Notes: generated from the sequence alone by a model not told the origin. Counted from the first letter of the stretch, positions 20,535 to 29,155 are shown. The stretch: 53,604 nucleotides of DNA from Patescibacteria group bacterium (GCA_024239055.1 JANBVJ010000004.1:1-53604), one strand, 5' to 3'. Numbers and translations: made by a program.

Positions 20535-20714
20535 TTATTCCTCTATCGTTTCTTCGATGCGACCACTACCTTTGCATATGTTGCATGTTACTTGTAGACC
20601 ACCAAAGAATGCACGAAATGTTCCATCTATTATTCCCGAATCATCTATATCTGTCATTCTTCCTTGTCCGTAGCATCTGTGACAGTCTTTATATATTTTT
20701 GTTGTTTTTATCAT
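20535..20714 (-). CDS. 59-aa DnaJ-type zinc-finger mini-protein
   Basis: ATG at 20714, TAA at 20535. CHRCYGQGRM and CNICKGSGRI are two CxxCxGxG knuckles about 32 residues apart. It overlaps the upstream gene by 4 bases and directly precedes another DnaJ-finger gene, suggesting tandem duplication. Confidence 0.7.
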   Translation of the reverse strand: MIKTTKIYKDCHRCYGQGRMTDIDDSGIIDGTFRAFFGGLQVTCNICKGSGRIEETIEE

Positions 20715-21064
20715 AGTTCTAGATAATAAATTATTCTGTCTAATTTCGCTGGATCCTGCGAAGGAAGTTGATCGTCTTGTAAATTCCAGCCAGCGACAAT
20801 GTAATATAATAACGATGCTTGAATGTCTGAACCAATATATCCTTGTTTATGTCCCACCGCTGAAATGACATCACTAAGTCGTATTTTATGGGTTGTGTTA
20901 GAAGTCTTTGAACTAACTTCATCGACCATGCTTCCCGGTTTTAAATCTTTATTAGCTTTTATTACTCCTTTTTGTATAACTTCTAATCCGCCTTTGCTCT
21001 CTCTATTCTTTAATTTACTCAGTGTGTCGCCTATGTGATTATCATATTTGAAGTTCTTTTTCAT
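20711..21064 (-). CDS. Hypothetical protein, 117 aa
   Basis: Begins MKKNFKYDNHIGDTLSKLKN; polar, with KIRLSDVISAVGHKQGYIGS and a C-terminal hydrophobic helix. Overlaps the RNA ligase gene by 4 bases. Confidence 0.62.
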   Translation of the reverse strand: MKKNFKYDNHIGDTLSKLKNRESKGGLEVIQKGVIKANKDLKPGSMVDEVSSKTSNTTHKIRLSDVISAVGHKQGYIGSDIQASLLYYIVAGWNLQDDQLPSQDPAKLDRIIYYLEL

Positions 21065-22128
21065 ATCTCTTCTTTAAACGTGTTAACCCCTCTTGGTCTA
21101 ATAAGTCTCCATATTTGTTCTACGTAATCTCTATGGTCTAACATGGAAAATAAAATAGCAGGATATTTTTTCTTTGTTATCTCTAATGCCCAGTCTTTTC
21201 TAGTCCAATCTTTTGACAAATCGTCTACTTCATTATTTAACAACTCTTCAAAATCAGTTTTACAAATATCTTCTATTTCTTTATACTGTGTAGCGAAATC
21301 ACTAGCAATAGTATCGATCCAAGTGTAAAATTCATCTGGTGCATCTTCTGCGATTTCTCTTATGTCTGTTTCAACACCATGCACTTTCATGTATTCCCAG
21401 ATACCCTTGACTGATAAACAAGTCAGTATTTTATGAAGACGAACGTACTCTTCAAATTTGACTTTTAGTCTTAAATTAGCTTTTGGATAATATATTACAA
21501 ATCCTTCTTCATTTTTTGTATTCAATTGAGACAGACTTTGTAAATCAGTTGGCTGAATATATTTTACTGTCTTTACGGGCATAATATCTTTAACTTGTTC
21601 ACCAGTTTCTGTTCTTATACTTGCTAAATATACCAAACCACTGAAGTCATATTTTACTACAATACGATTCTCTGGGTATATTATTTCAAACAGATGTGTT
21701 ATCTCATTTCCATATGGTTCATCTCCTTTGTTTTCTCTCCACCATTTCGTAGCCCAGATCGCTTGTTCTGATGTAAAACTACCTCTTGTCGCTATCCAGG
21801 TTTTATTATTTAATGTGTACATTATACCGAGAGAACCATCTAGTTTCTCAGTTATTAATGGTACTTCGTCTGGTATTTCTTTATTAAAAACGTCTGTGTG
21901 TTCTTGTACATTGAAAAACTTTTCGAACGGTCTAGCAATGATTTCTCCTGTTTCTGTATTTACTATCAAGCCTCGACACATCCGTGTAATCTCGTCCCAT
22001 TTTCGGTCAAATTGACACTTATGAGAGTAATTGAATAACTTTATTTTCTCATCTTCGGGATGTACATTCACGTTTATCAGTCCAGAATCTACATATTTTT
22101 GTATTTTGTCTAGATTAATTGTTTTCAT
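21061..22128 (-). CDS. T4 Rnl1-like RNA ligase
   Basis: 355 aa (T4 RNA ligase 1 is 374). The nucleotidyltransferase motif I is EKLDGSLGI, with the adenylated Lys near residue 94. CRGLIVNTETGEIIARPFEKFFN is the typical segment before it. EGFVIYY is motif IV and LRLKVKFEEY motif V. It would seal 5'-phosphate/3'-OH RNA ends, for example in tRNAs cut by host nucleases, with Pnkp (18446-19390) preparing the ends. Confidence 0.94.
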   Translation of the reverse strand: MKTINLDKIQKYVDSGLINVNVHPEDEKIKLFNYSHKCQFDRKWDEITRMCRGLIVNTETGEIIARPFEKFFNVQEHTDVFNKEIPDEVPLITEKLDGSLGIMYTLNNKTWIATRGSFTSEQAIWATKWWRENKGDEPYGNEITHLFEIIYPENRIVVKYDFSGLVYLASIRTETGEQVKDIMPVKTVKYIQPTDLQSLSQLNTKNEEGFVIYYPKANLRLKVKFEEYVRLHKILTCLSVKGIWEYMKVHGVETDIREIAEDAPDEFYTWIDTIASDFATQYKEIEDICKTDFEELLNNEVDDLSKDWTRKDWALEITKKKYPAILFSMLDHRDYVEQIWRLIRPRGVNTFKEEI

Positions 22129-22133
22129 AATAC

Positions 22134-22391
22134 TTAGTATATATCGTCTGCTATAGTTCTTCTTAATTTTCCTGTTATATTATCTACGGATACATAATGA
22201 CCTATTTCTATTTTTTCTTCAGCCACACCTACAATTCTACCAGTGTTTTCTTTTTTCTTTGTTAAAGCAATGCCCTGCATGTCTATTGCTCCTTCTATAA
22301 ATGTGTGATCGTAACCAGCTTCTTTCAATTTGTATTCAATTTCTTTGTAAGCTGATTCAGATACTTCTAATTTTGCGAAAGTATGGGTCAT
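22134..22391 (-). CDS. Hypothetical protein, 85 aa
   Basis: Begins MTHTFAKLEVSESAYKEIEY; a helical N-terminus then a beta-rich C-terminus (RIVGVAEEKIEIGHYVSVD). Overlaps the exonuclease gene by 4 bases. No family recognised. Confidence 0.65.
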   Translation of the reverse strand: MTHTFAKLEVSESAYKEIEYKLKEAGYDHTFIEGAIDMQGIALTKKKENTGRIVGVAEEKIEIGHYVSVDNITGKLRRTIADDIY

Positions 22392-23005
22392 TTTATTAGT
22401 TTATATATCTCGTGTGTAAGTTCTACATCTGCCATCGCTCTGTGTTGTACTACCTTTGATCTGTCGATACCCAATTCGTCACATGCTATACCAACATTAA
22501 ATTTCAAGCCGTAGACTCTCATGCTCATGATTCTGTTTGAGAAATGTAGAAAACTTTCATCTGCATCTTGTGATAGATTTAATTTGTCTGCTTTGTATTT
22601 TGATGCGGTATCGTATGCAGTGGAATTTAAAAGTTCAGTCGCTTGCGCTTTTTGCTTAGGTGTCCAACCTAAAACGTCTTCTGCATAATTCACCATGAAT
22701 GGTATATCAAATCTAATACCATTGTGTGTTACGTTTTGTTTGCAACGTTTGAAATATGGTAAAAATTCCAGTAGACATTCTTCTGGGTCTCTACCTTCTG
22801 CGTCGATTATTTCCTGTGTAATGCCAGTTATCTCTGTGATTTTTTCTGGTATTTCTACTTTATTGTCTAGTACCCAGTGTTTGCGTTCGATTTCGTCGCC
22901 GTTTACTACGAAACAACCGATTTCAAGGATTCTACATTCGGGTGCAACAAATCCAGTTGTCTCTAAATCCCATACTATGTAATCTATGTCTTCTGTGTTC
23001 TTCAT
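22388..23005 (-). CDS. DEDDh 3'-5' exonuclease (DnaQ-like)
   Basis: 205 aa. Exo I DLETTGF supplies Asp and Glu, Exo II THNGIRFDIPF supplies Asp, and Exo III VVQHRAMADVELTHEIY supplies His and Asp: a complete DEDDh set. There is no polymerase domain, so it is a free-standing proofreading-type or RNA/DNA-trimming exonuclease. Confidence 0.92.
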   Translation of the reverse strand: MKNTEDIDYIVWDLETTGFVAPECRILEIGCFVVNGDEIERKHWVLDNKVEIPEKITEITGITQEIIDAEGRDPEECLLEFLPYFKRCKQNVTHNGIRFDIPFMVNYAEDVLGWTPKQKAQATELLNSTAYDTASKYKADKLNLSQDADESFLHFSNRIMSMRVYGLKFNVGIACDELGIDRSKVVQHRAMADVELTHEIYKLIK

Positions 23006-23009
23006 GTTT

Positions 23010-23336
23010 TTATTTTGCTAGTGCGTCTAATAATTTATGCCAATGATATTGCCATTCGTCCCACTGCCAACCACAACTTTTTCCTCTACCGCAATCTCTA
23101 TCTTCACAATGAAAACAGGTCTCTGTGCTCCACCCCTCAACCTTACCTACTGCTTTCCATGCGAGGGGGTCTAGAATGGACTGATGTAAATATCCAGTAT
23201 CTTTTAGTGTCCTTTCTGTAAGAGTTATAAGTACATCTGTTTTCAAGTCGGCACTTCTCCAACCACCAATTGCTGCTTTTTCTATGAACTCCTTAGAGCC
23301 AAAACCGAGGACTTTTTGTAGTGCTTTTTCTATCAT
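23010..23336 (-). CDS. Phage-type hypothetical protein, 108 aa (paralogue A)
   Basis: Shares IGGWR, ILDPLAWKAVGKVEGW, CFHC and a C-terminal HWHKLLDALAK with the gene directly upstream. This pattern (LDPxxWxAVGxVEGW...LxDAL) occurs widely in phage proteins of unknown function. Four or more cysteines suggest zinc. Confidence 0.75.
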   Translation of the reverse strand: MIEKALQKVLGFGSKEFIEKAAIGGWRSADLKTDVLITLTERTLKDTGYLHQSILDPLAWKAVGKVEGWSTETCFHCEDRDCGRGKSCGWQWDEWQYHWHKLLDALAK

Positions 23337-23767
23337 ATTAATAGTGTTTTTATAAATTCTTCAATAGTTTTATGCATATCGAAATCGGGTTCTTTTGATG
23401 CTTCCGCTAATGCATCTATCATTCGGTGTTTTCTTAATAGCCAACCGTAATCGGCATAACTTTCTTCAACCATTAAACCATCTTCTTCGCATTCATAGTA
23501 ATGTCCATTTTGACTAACTTCTTTTAGACAATGATTACATGCAAGCTTGTTCCACCCTTCGACACTACCTACTGCTTGCCACGATCGAGGGTCTAATAGA
23601 ATTTCTTCAATACTAACATCAGCAAGATAATCATAAATATGTTCATCTTCGCTTTCACAATTAGTACAAGGCGGATTTTGGAAGCAGGTGCATGGACCTT
23701 TTTCAAAACCATTTGGTTTCCACTCACCCTCTATTGCTTTTTGGATATATTGTTCTGAATATTTCAT
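23333..23767 (-). CDS. Phage-type hypothetical protein, 144 aa (paralogue B)
   Basis: Start at the ATG at 23767 (MKYSEQYIQ), just before the upstream stop. IEGEWKPNG, LLDPRSWQAVGSVEGW, CNHC and LRKHRMIDALAE correspond to segments of the downstream paralogue. An extra CTCFQNPPCTNC cluster adds metal-binding capacity. Confidence 0.75.
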   Translation of the reverse strand: MKYSEQYIQKAIEGEWKPNGFEKGPCTCFQNPPCTNCESEDEHIYDYLADVSIEEILLDPRSWQAVGSVEGWNKLACNHCLKEVSQNGHYYECEEDGLMVEESYADYGWLLRKHRMIDALAEASKEPDFDMHKTIEEFIKTLLI

Positions 23768-23768
23768 A

Positions 23769-23963
23769 TTATTCAATTTGAAAGTTATATAATACTCCTA
23801 ATACGTCATCGTGTTTTGCAGAATATGCGTATCTATTCAATTCCTCTTCTAATTCTTCATCTGTCATAATTGCAAGAGGGTCCATAACTCGCTTTGCTCT
23901 TACTGCTCGTATCAACTCTTGTGCTTGTACTCTTGTAACTGTTTTTGTTGTGTGTGCACTCAT
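23769..23963 (-). CDS. Hypothetical protein, 64 aa
   Basis: Begins MSAHTTKTVTRVQAQELIRA; helical, acidic C-terminal half. Overlaps its upstream neighbour by 4 bases. Unknown function. Confidence 0.6.
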   Translation of the reverse strand: MSAHTTKTVTRVQAQELIRAVRAKRVMDPLAIMTDEELEEELNRYAYSAKHDDVLGVLYNFQIE

Positions 23964-24394
23964 GAATCGTTAGGGAATAATATGTTGTGAATAAAGCGCT
24001 TGAACACATCTGTTTGGTTTTCAAATGTTTCTTTGAGGTTGTATCTCGATAGGGGTTCTCCCTCGTCTAATTCATAAAAGTAGCCAGCAGTGTCAACCGA
24101 AAGTGTTGAGCTTGCTTTTTCCATAGCCAACAAAATATCAGCAATACCAAGTGAGCGACCTATGATTTTAATATCCTCTCCTGTAATGTTTACAGTCATG
24201 TGGTCTGTCGTAATCCATACATCTTCACGTCCTTTAGATTTTTCACAAAGAATCAAATCATAATTAGGTAATACTCCAACCATATCTTCTCTGGGTGAAA
24301 TACTTACTTCGCATCCAAACTTCAATTCCACTATCTCCTCGTTAGCAGAAATACAAGCCTTCCTAATTTTTTCTATTAATGAAATTGTTTTCAT
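23960..24394 (-). CDS. Hypothetical protein, 144 aa
   Basis: Begins MKTISLIEKIRKACISANEE; a beta-rich core (VSISPREDMVGVLPNYDLIL) and a helical C-terminus. A similar start occurs in small phage proteins, but I cannot name a family. Confidence 0.68.
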   Translation of the reverse strand: MKTISLIEKIRKACISANEEIVELKFGCEVSISPREDMVGVLPNYDLILCEKSKGREDVWITTDHMTVNITGEDIKIIGRSLGIADILLAMEKASSTLSVDTAGYFYELDEGEPLSRYNLKETFENQTDVFKRFIHNILFPNDS

Positions 24395-24425
24395 GGTTGT
24401 TTATTACGTTTATTCTTTGAGGAGG

Positions 24426-24590
24426 TTAAAAACATTCTCCGCAATTACAATTTACAACCTTGCTTTTCTTTATATAAGATTTGCAAGTTTCTTTTTCAGG
24501 ATAAATCAAAGAATTTTTAATTTTTCCTAGGTTATTTCTATATTTTCCACATAAGTGTGGGTATGCTTCCTCTATTGTTTGTGTTTTCAT
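24426..24590 (-). CDS. 54-aa cysteine-containing protein
   Basis: ATG at 24590, TAA at 24426. Begins MKTQTIEEAYPHLCGKYRNN and ends NCNCGECF, a cysteine cluster that could bind metal. It fills the gap between two accepted genes and starts after an A/T run. Confidence 0.55.
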   Translation of the reverse strand: MKTQTIEEAYPHLCGKYRNNLGKIKNSLIYPEKETCKSYIKKSKVVNCNCGECF

Positions 24591-24596
24591 AATTAT

Positions 24597-24863
24597 TTAT
24601 TTTCTAATGTTGGAAAGAATTTCATTAATATATGAATCTATTTCAGAATCAACCCCACCTGCAAAGTCTTTTATATCTTCAACAATAGTTATTGTGTTCT
24701 CTCTTTCTTCGTCCTTCGTGTCTTTGACTAGTGATGTGAGTGTTTTGTGTAACCAGTTACTTTGCATTATTTTTAAAGCATTGAATCCACTAGTCAGTCT
24801 TTCCCAGTTTTCACTTTTTCTTTTGAACTCATCAACGATGTCTTCTATTGGAATTGTTTTCAT
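24597..24863 (-). CDS. Hypothetical helical protein, 88 aa
   Basis: Begins MKTIPIEDIVDEFKRKSENW; mostly helical and acidic. Directly adjacent (no gap) to the membrane gene upstream. Unknown function. Confidence 0.6.
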   Translation of the reverse strand: MKTIPIEDIVDEFKRKSENWERLTSGFNALKIMQSNWLHKTLTSLVKDTKDEERENTITIVEDIKDFAGGVDSEIDSYINEILSNIRK

Positions 24864-25127
24864 CTAATTTTCCATTGCGTGATAAATATATGACGCTAAT
24901 ATTATAATTGTTGCAAAGACTGAAATAGTTGCAAATAGACCAGCGGTATGACAATACTTTGATATCCCCCAACTATATTCAGTAATACGACAGGGAAAGA
25001 CAAAAGTGAAAAGAAATTGGGTTAGTTTCCAATATACACCAATTATTGAAACAGTGATTGGTGCTATAAATAACAACCCCACTACTATTTTCCATTTCTT
25101 ATTAAAAAATTTGTACAGTAATTTCAT
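24864..25127 (-). CDS. Membrane protein, two transmembrane helices, 87 aa
   Basis: Hydrophobic segments at about residues 13-33 (VVGLLFIAPITVSIIGVYW) and 62-80 (TAGLFATISVFATIIILAS). The loop between holds two cysteines. Role unknown. Confidence 0.65.
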   Translation of the reverse strand: MKLLYKFFNKKWKIVVGLLFIAPITVSIIGVYWKLTQFLFTFVFPCRITEYSWGISKYCHTAGLFATISVFATIIILASYIYHAMEN

Positions 25128-25135
25128 ATTATTTT

Positions 25136-26356
25136 TTATTTATCTGGTCTAAATCTTATAAAAACTGGGAAACGTAAGGAACCATCTTTGGTTTTTTCTT
25201 GATATTTGACTTCTGCTATTCTACCAGGAAGCTCATCTTTTTTGTCCCAGTATTTTTTTCGTTCATCGTCTTTAAAACCTGAGCCAACATTAACTTCAGA
25301 ACCATTTGGTAGTTCACAAACGATAGCACCTAAAAGATTCTCATATTTTCCAGTACCTTCTTCGACTCGTAGTATTGTTAAGTCATCTGATTCTTCTGGT
25401 TTCATTTTCATCCAGCTATAACTTCTTTTAAATTCGTAGAGGCCGTCTAATTTTTTAACCATGACACCTTCGTGTCCATCTGCGAGTTGTTTATTATAGA
25501 AATCTAATAGTTCTGTTTCTGTAGATATTTCTGTGCCTTTTATTACTTTTAGATGTGTTAGATTCTTTTCGTCTATTTCTTTTTGTAGTTCATCTAATAT
25601 ATGAAGACGTCCACTTAGTTCTGTGTCATCTATTATGACATCGAATATATTGTATACTGCGTCTTTTGCTAGTTCTATACCATCGTCTTTTCTAGAAAGT
25701 GTTCGCATTAAATCTTGAAAATGACCCATTACTATTTCACCGTCTATTTTTGTTACTTCGTTTGTAAGCTGTTCTAATTCTCCAAGAATGAATGGATAGT
25801 TTTTGAACTCTTTGCCATTTCTTGATACTAGTTTCTTTTTAGACATATCTGCTATACAACGAATACCATCGAGTTTAATATCTGCATACACAGGAAAACT
25901 TGCTCGTTTGGTATCATATTTCATCGCTGACATACAGATGTCTTCTGGAAATAGTTTGGGATAGACTTTGTTGATGAGTCTTTTACCAGCACCTATTCTT
26001 AAATCTTTTTTTAATATATTTAGAACTACTCTTCCCCATGCTTCTGGATAATGTGATATAAAGTTTTTTACTTCTTCTTTAGCAGCGTTACCAGTAAGTT
26101 CTCGATTTTCTAATTTATTCAACAAATCGCGAAGGTCTTCAAACCAATCTCTGTCTATTTTAACATCTTGTTCGTATTCTACATCTGAGGTGTCTATTTT
26201 GACAGTACCATAATTGATGAATGGGTCATACGCCTGTTTAAAAATAAACTTAAGATATCCAGACTTTGTTTCTTCTACAATTCTTTTTTTCTCATTTGTA
26301 GAACCAATGTCTGCTATTCTATTGAGAATTTCTGGTATGTTTGGTGTGTTCTTCAT
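25136..26356 (-). CDS. ATP-dependent DNA ligase
   Basis: 406 aa. Motif I is YADIKLDGIRC with the adenylated Lys near residue 163; HEGVMVKKL is motif IV and WMKMKP motif V. A C-terminal OB-fold segment (GAIVCELPNGSEVNVGSGF) follows. The N-terminal about 130 residues match the DNA-binding region of phage ligases. It seals nicks during replication and repair. Confidence 0.94.
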   Translation of the reverse strand: MKNTPNIPEILNRIADIGSTNEKKRIVEETKSGYLKFIFKQAYDPFINYGTVKIDTSDVEYEQDVKIDRDWFEDLRDLLNKLENRELTGNAAKEEVKNFISHYPEAWGRVVLNILKKDLRIGAGKRLINKVYPKLFPEDICMSAMKYDTKRASFPVYADIKLDGIRCIADMSKKKLVSRNGKEFKNYPFILGELEQLTNEVTKIDGEIVMGHFQDLMRTLSRKDDGIELAKDAVYNIFDVIIDDTELSGRLHILDELQKEIDEKNLTHLKVIKGTEISTETELLDFYNKQLADGHEGVMVKKLDGLYEFKRSYSWMKMKPEESDDLTILRVEEGTGKYENLLGAIVCELPNGSEVNVGSGFKDDERKKYWDKKDELPGRIAEVKYQEKTKDGSLRFPVFIRFRPDK

Positions 26357-26585
26357 TTCTTATATATGTGTCAACGTTACGTGTTTTCATAATGTCGACC
26401 GCTTCACGAATTTCTTTTTCCATGTTGCGCATACGAGCTTCTGTTGCTTGTGTTTCCATTGTCCGTGGCATATATCGGATTGCTTTAACTATCAGAGCAT
26501 GTAGAATTGTAGCTTCCTCTTTCCCAAAAGCAAATATATATCTTGTTTTTTCTTGTCCTGATATTTGTTCTTGAATGAACCTCAT
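26319..26585 (-). CDS. Hypothetical helical protein, 88 aa
   Basis: Begins MRFIQEQISGQEKTRYIFAF; a long charged helix (ATEARMRNMEKEIREAVDIM). Its 3' end overlaps the ligase start by 38 bases. First gene after promoter P3, whose predicted start lies about 3 bases before this ATG. Confidence 0.62.
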   Translation of the reverse strand: MRFIQEQISGQEKTRYIFAFGKEEATILHALIVKAIRYMPRTMETQATEARMRNMEKEIREAVDIMKTRNVDTYIRNEEHTKHTRNSQ

Positions 26586-26594
26586 ATTGTTTAT

Positions 26595-26623
26595 ATTATA
26601 CCATATATTGATATATTTGTAAA
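26595..26623 (-). promoter_or_regulatory. Sigma-70-type promoter P3
   Basis: Minus strand: -35 TTTACA (26623-26618), 17-bp spacer ending TGG, -10 TATAAT (26600-26595). Expected start near 26588, only about 3 bases from the ATG at 26585, so the mRNA should be nearly leaderless. It heads the ligase-to-TyrRS operon. Confidence 0.88.
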
Positions 26624-26631
26624 CGGGCTGT

Positions 26632-27081
26632 TTATTTCTTTTTCTTGTGGTCTTTCATCGCTTGTTTCATTGCACTACTTATCTCTTTCATGTGATTCTG
26701 TACAGTCTTTTCTTCGTAACCACAGTATGTCATTTCGTATAGACAGTGACAGATTACTTCTAGTCCTGAAAAAGACCAAGTTGTTTTTTTATCTACTTCC
26801 ATAGCCAACCACGATGCCCACGGAGTAAATTCTATTGCCCAGCTTTCTTTTTCATCGATTCCATTCACATGAATCCAAATTTGTTTTTCACCTGGTTCTT
26901 TACACATTGTCAGTTCTAATCTTAATTTCGATCTGCTTGGTTTTATTTTTTTCAGTCGATTGAATACTTTTCGATAACCATCGATGTTTCTTTTTTGGTC
27001 TGGATATAATTTAACAAACATTTTGCACACCTCTTCCCATGTGTGTTTTTTTATTAAATCTTTAAGTTTTTCTTCTTTCAT
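26632..27081 (-). CDS. Hypothetical protein, 149 aa (possibly DUF6557-like)
   Basis: Start at the ATG at 27081 (MKEEKLKDL). KHTWEEVCKMFVKLYPDQ...YRKVFNRLKKIKPSRSKLRL resembles a small family I recall as DUF6557, but this is from memory. The C-terminus is a lysine-rich tail. Ends just upstream of P3. Confidence 0.62.
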   Translation of the reverse strand: MKEEKLKDLIKKHTWEEVCKMFVKLYPDQKRNIDGYRKVFNRLKKIKPSRSKLRLELTMCKEPGEKQIWIHVNGIDEKESWAIEFTPWASWLAMEVDKKTTWSFSGLEVICHCLYEMTYCGYEEKTVQNHMKEISSAMKQAMKDHKKKK

Positions 27082-27082
27082 A

Positions 27083-27286
27083 TTATCTTTCGCTAATACG
27101 TCTATAAGTATCGTATAATCTGATATCAAACTGCCATTTGTATATAGCTACATGTAGTGCAACGTATTCTATAGTCTGTGTTTCAATTTGTCTATACATT
27201 ATTGCTGTTCTTATAGAAAAGAATGGAAGAGCAATGTATATATACAGATAGGGTAAATATTTTACCCATGTTTGTGTGTTTTTCAT
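27083..27286 (-). CDS. Hypothetical membrane-associated protein, 67 aa
   Basis: Begins MKNTQTWVKYLPYLYIYIAL; one hydrophobic N-terminal segment (about residues 9-31) and a polar C-terminus. 1 base from both neighbours. Confidence 0.55.
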   Translation of the reverse strand: MKNTQTWVKYLPYLYIYIALPFFSIRTAIMYRQIETQTIEYVALHVAIYKWQFDIRLYDTYRRISER

Positions 27287-27287
27287 T

Positions 27288-27500
27288 TTAAAATTCTCCT
27301 TTAATTAGTTTAATACGATCTTCCAGCCAATCGATTATTTCACTAGCAACACAACTACCACAGCGTCCTTCTGTGCTACTAGGTTTATTAAGTTCTGGAA
27401 AATCTTCGTAATCTTTTGTTTCGCAATCAGCACCATATCCTTTCTTGATACTCCATATCATTATCTTTGTTATTATTATGTCTATTTTATCACTGAACAT
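27288..27500 (-). CDS. Hypothetical protein, 70 aa
   Basis: Start at the ATG at 27500 (MFSDKIDII), 1 base after the upstream stop. Contains STEGRCGSCVASEIIDWLED, a CxxC pair. Unknown function. Confidence 0.6.
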   Translation of the reverse strand: MFSDKIDIIITKIMIWSIKKGYGADCETKDYEDFPELNKPSSTEGRCGSCVASEIIDWLEDRIKLIKGEF

Positions 27501-27501
27501 T

Positions 27502-27858
27502 TTATTTGATTGCACTAGGCACTTTTAGACTACCTCCGATACTGTGTATATTCAGCCTACAGAGCATTTTGTATATATTCAGCTTCCAGAGCATTCTTTG
27601 CATAAAGCTAGGTGGAATATAAACATCGCCAAATTCGTCCCAGAATATACGACGAGGATAACATTTTCTATAAAATTCCGGATGATATAAAGCGTATGCT
27701 GGTATAGGACATCTGTATTCAGGTTTCTTCCATGGGATACCGTTCGGGTTAGATACATGTTCTATCAAATTTTGGTACCTCGAATATCCAGTAACAACTA
27801 ACTCTTTTTTACAATTTGGACACTTCAACTTTTTTATATTTTGTTCGTTTTCTTTCAT
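27502..27858 (-). CDS. Hypothetical zinc-knuckle protein, 118 aa
   Basis: CPNCKKELVVTGYSRYQNL near residue 13 is a zinc knuckle; further cysteines at about 50 and 66. The rest is aromatic-rich (YALYHPEFYRKCYPRRIFW). Overlaps the upstream gene by 4 bases. Confidence 0.62.
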   Translation of the reverse strand: MKENEQNIKKLKCPNCKKELVVTGYSRYQNLIEHVSNPNGIPWKKPEYRCPIPAYALYHPEFYRKCYPRRIFWDEFGDVYIPPSFMQRMLWKLNIYKMLCRLNIHSIGGSLKVPSAIK

Positions 27859-28208
27859 TGTAATCTGATAAAGTCATCTGGGGTTATTTTTTTCTGGTCC
27901 AATAATACGTTTAGAACGTAATTGGCACCAAGTTCTCTCCCAAATTCGTTTTCTTCCTTAAGTAGTTTTACTAGCTTGATTGCTTTTAATGCTTTGTTTG
28001 CCCATTCTCTATCTGATTCTTTTTCTGCTTCAGGCAAATCTTTGTATTTTGTTTCCATCTGCCTCTTCCATCTTTCGACTTTTTCTTTTGGTAATGTAAA
28101 ACTACCGTCGATATTAAATATACCGCACGTAAACATATAGTCCATCCAATGAGACCATTGGTCGTGTTCTAGCTTAGCTAGATTTTCTTTTGTTTCTTCG
28201 TGTTCCAT
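27855..28208 (-). CDS. RyR-domain-like protein, 117 aa
   Basis: LAKLEHDQWSHWMDYM followed by LPKEKVERWKRQMETKYKDL and AEKESDREWANKAL follows the spacing of the RyR fold (H..W...L..eEK..DR), found in phage proteins of unknown role. Overlaps the upstream gene's end by about 31 bases. Confidence 0.68.
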   Translation of the reverse strand: MEHEETKENLAKLEHDQWSHWMDYMFTCGIFNIDGSFTLPKEKVERWKRQMETKYKDLPEAEKESDREWANKALKAIKLVKLLKEENEFGRELGANYVLNVLLDQKKITPDDFIRLQ

Positions 28209-28597
28209 CGCATGTCTACTTTCGCTTTTCGAGTTTGCACTTTAGCATATTCTTGTGATTGTGCAAAGCGAGAGCGTTTGTATTTGTTTAATAATCTCTG
28301 AATCTTCCCAACAAATCTGTCGATTGGGTGTTTGCTAACTTGAAAAAAATCATTTCTTTTTGAAGCTAACAACATTTGGTTTTCTGCAACTCTTATTTTC
28401 ATTTGTTCATCGTTATCTTCTTTTCTGCCATAACCACTTAAACGAGACCTAACTCTTTTAAAGAAATCAAGCTCGTCTTTCATATAGAGAACAATATGCA
28501 AATAACCGTTGGCTGTAACTCTGCTATGGTCTAACAAATACTGCCAAACAATTTGTTTTGTTATTTTCTCTTCTTTTTTGCATCTTTTACATTTCAT
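28178..28597 (-). CDS. Hypothetical basic protein with N-terminal CxxC, 139 aa
   Basis: MKCKRCKKEEKITKQIVWQY starts with a CxxC; the remainder is very basic and helical, ending RWNTKKQKKI. A nucleic-acid-binding role is plausible. No family recognised. Confidence 0.62.
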   Translation of the reverse strand: MKCKRCKKEEKITKQIVWQYLLDHSRVTANGYLHIVLYMKDELDFFKRVRSRLSGYGRKEDNDEQMKIRVAENQMLLASKRNDFFQVSKHPIDRFVGKIQRLLNKYKRSRFAQSQEYAKVQTRKAKVDMRWNTKKQKKI

Positions 28598-28634
28598 AGT
28601 CTTTCTAATACTTATGTATCCGTTTGTATTTTGT

Positions 28635-28856
28635 TTAACCCGCTAATTCGTTATTCTCAAATTTGCGAATGAATTCGTTAAGATTTTCTTCTGAAACAAA
28701 GTATCTTTTACCAGAGCGACTTCCTTTGATTATAGGTTTGAATATTTCTATATAATCTTTAGAAATATACTTCAACAGTGTTTTGTAAGTAGTCACCCAG
28801 TAGATACGATCGCTTTTCCAGATTTGATGCACTGATAGTAATTTTTGCTTTGTCAT
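28635..28856 (-). CDS. Excisionase/MerR-like helix-turn-helix protein, 73 aa
   Basis: Start at the ATG at 28856 (MTKQKLLSVHQIWK). TTYKTLLKYISKDYIEIFKP and RSGKRYFVSEENLNEFIRKF resemble winged HTH excisionase proteins, which end in (R)YFI...L..F. A role in recombination or regulation is a guess. Confidence 0.6.
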   Translation of the reverse strand: MTKQKLLSVHQIWKSDRIYWVTTYKTLLKYISKDYIEIFKPIIKGSRSGKRYFVSEENLNEFIRKFENNELAG

Positions 28857-28870
28857 TGTACTTTTAATAA

Positions 28871-29149
28871 TTAGACCTCTTCTTCTGGTTTCCATTTTCT
28901 CCAAGCTCCCTGCTTGTTATCTCTTTTGTCATATTCTTTCGGAGATCTTTTGTTTAATTTATCTAATCTTCGGCGTTGTGCAGCGGACTGTGATTTTTTG
29001 CGCCTCTTTAGATATCGTTCGTAGTGTTTGGTTGTTTTATCTTTTCTCCAAGAACTTCTCCAATCATGGTTCTTTTTACATGGTGCTTCCTTATCGTATT
29101 CTTTTCTACTTTTTCCACATTCTTTGCATATTTCTTTATCTTCCACCAT
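28871..29149 (-). CDS. Very basic CxxC protein, 92 aa
   Basis: CKECGKSRKEYDKEAPC at the N-terminus (three cysteines and a later His) followed by an Arg/Lys/Gln-rich helical stretch. Likely binds nucleic acid. Its ATG coincides with the predicted transcription start of P4. Confidence 0.6.
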   Translation of the reverse strand: MVEDKEICKECGKSRKEYDKEAPCKKNHDWRSSWRKDKTTKHYERYLKRRKKSQSAAQRRRLDKLNKRSPKEYDKRDNKQGAWRKWKPEEEV

Positions 29150-29155
29150 GTTTAT

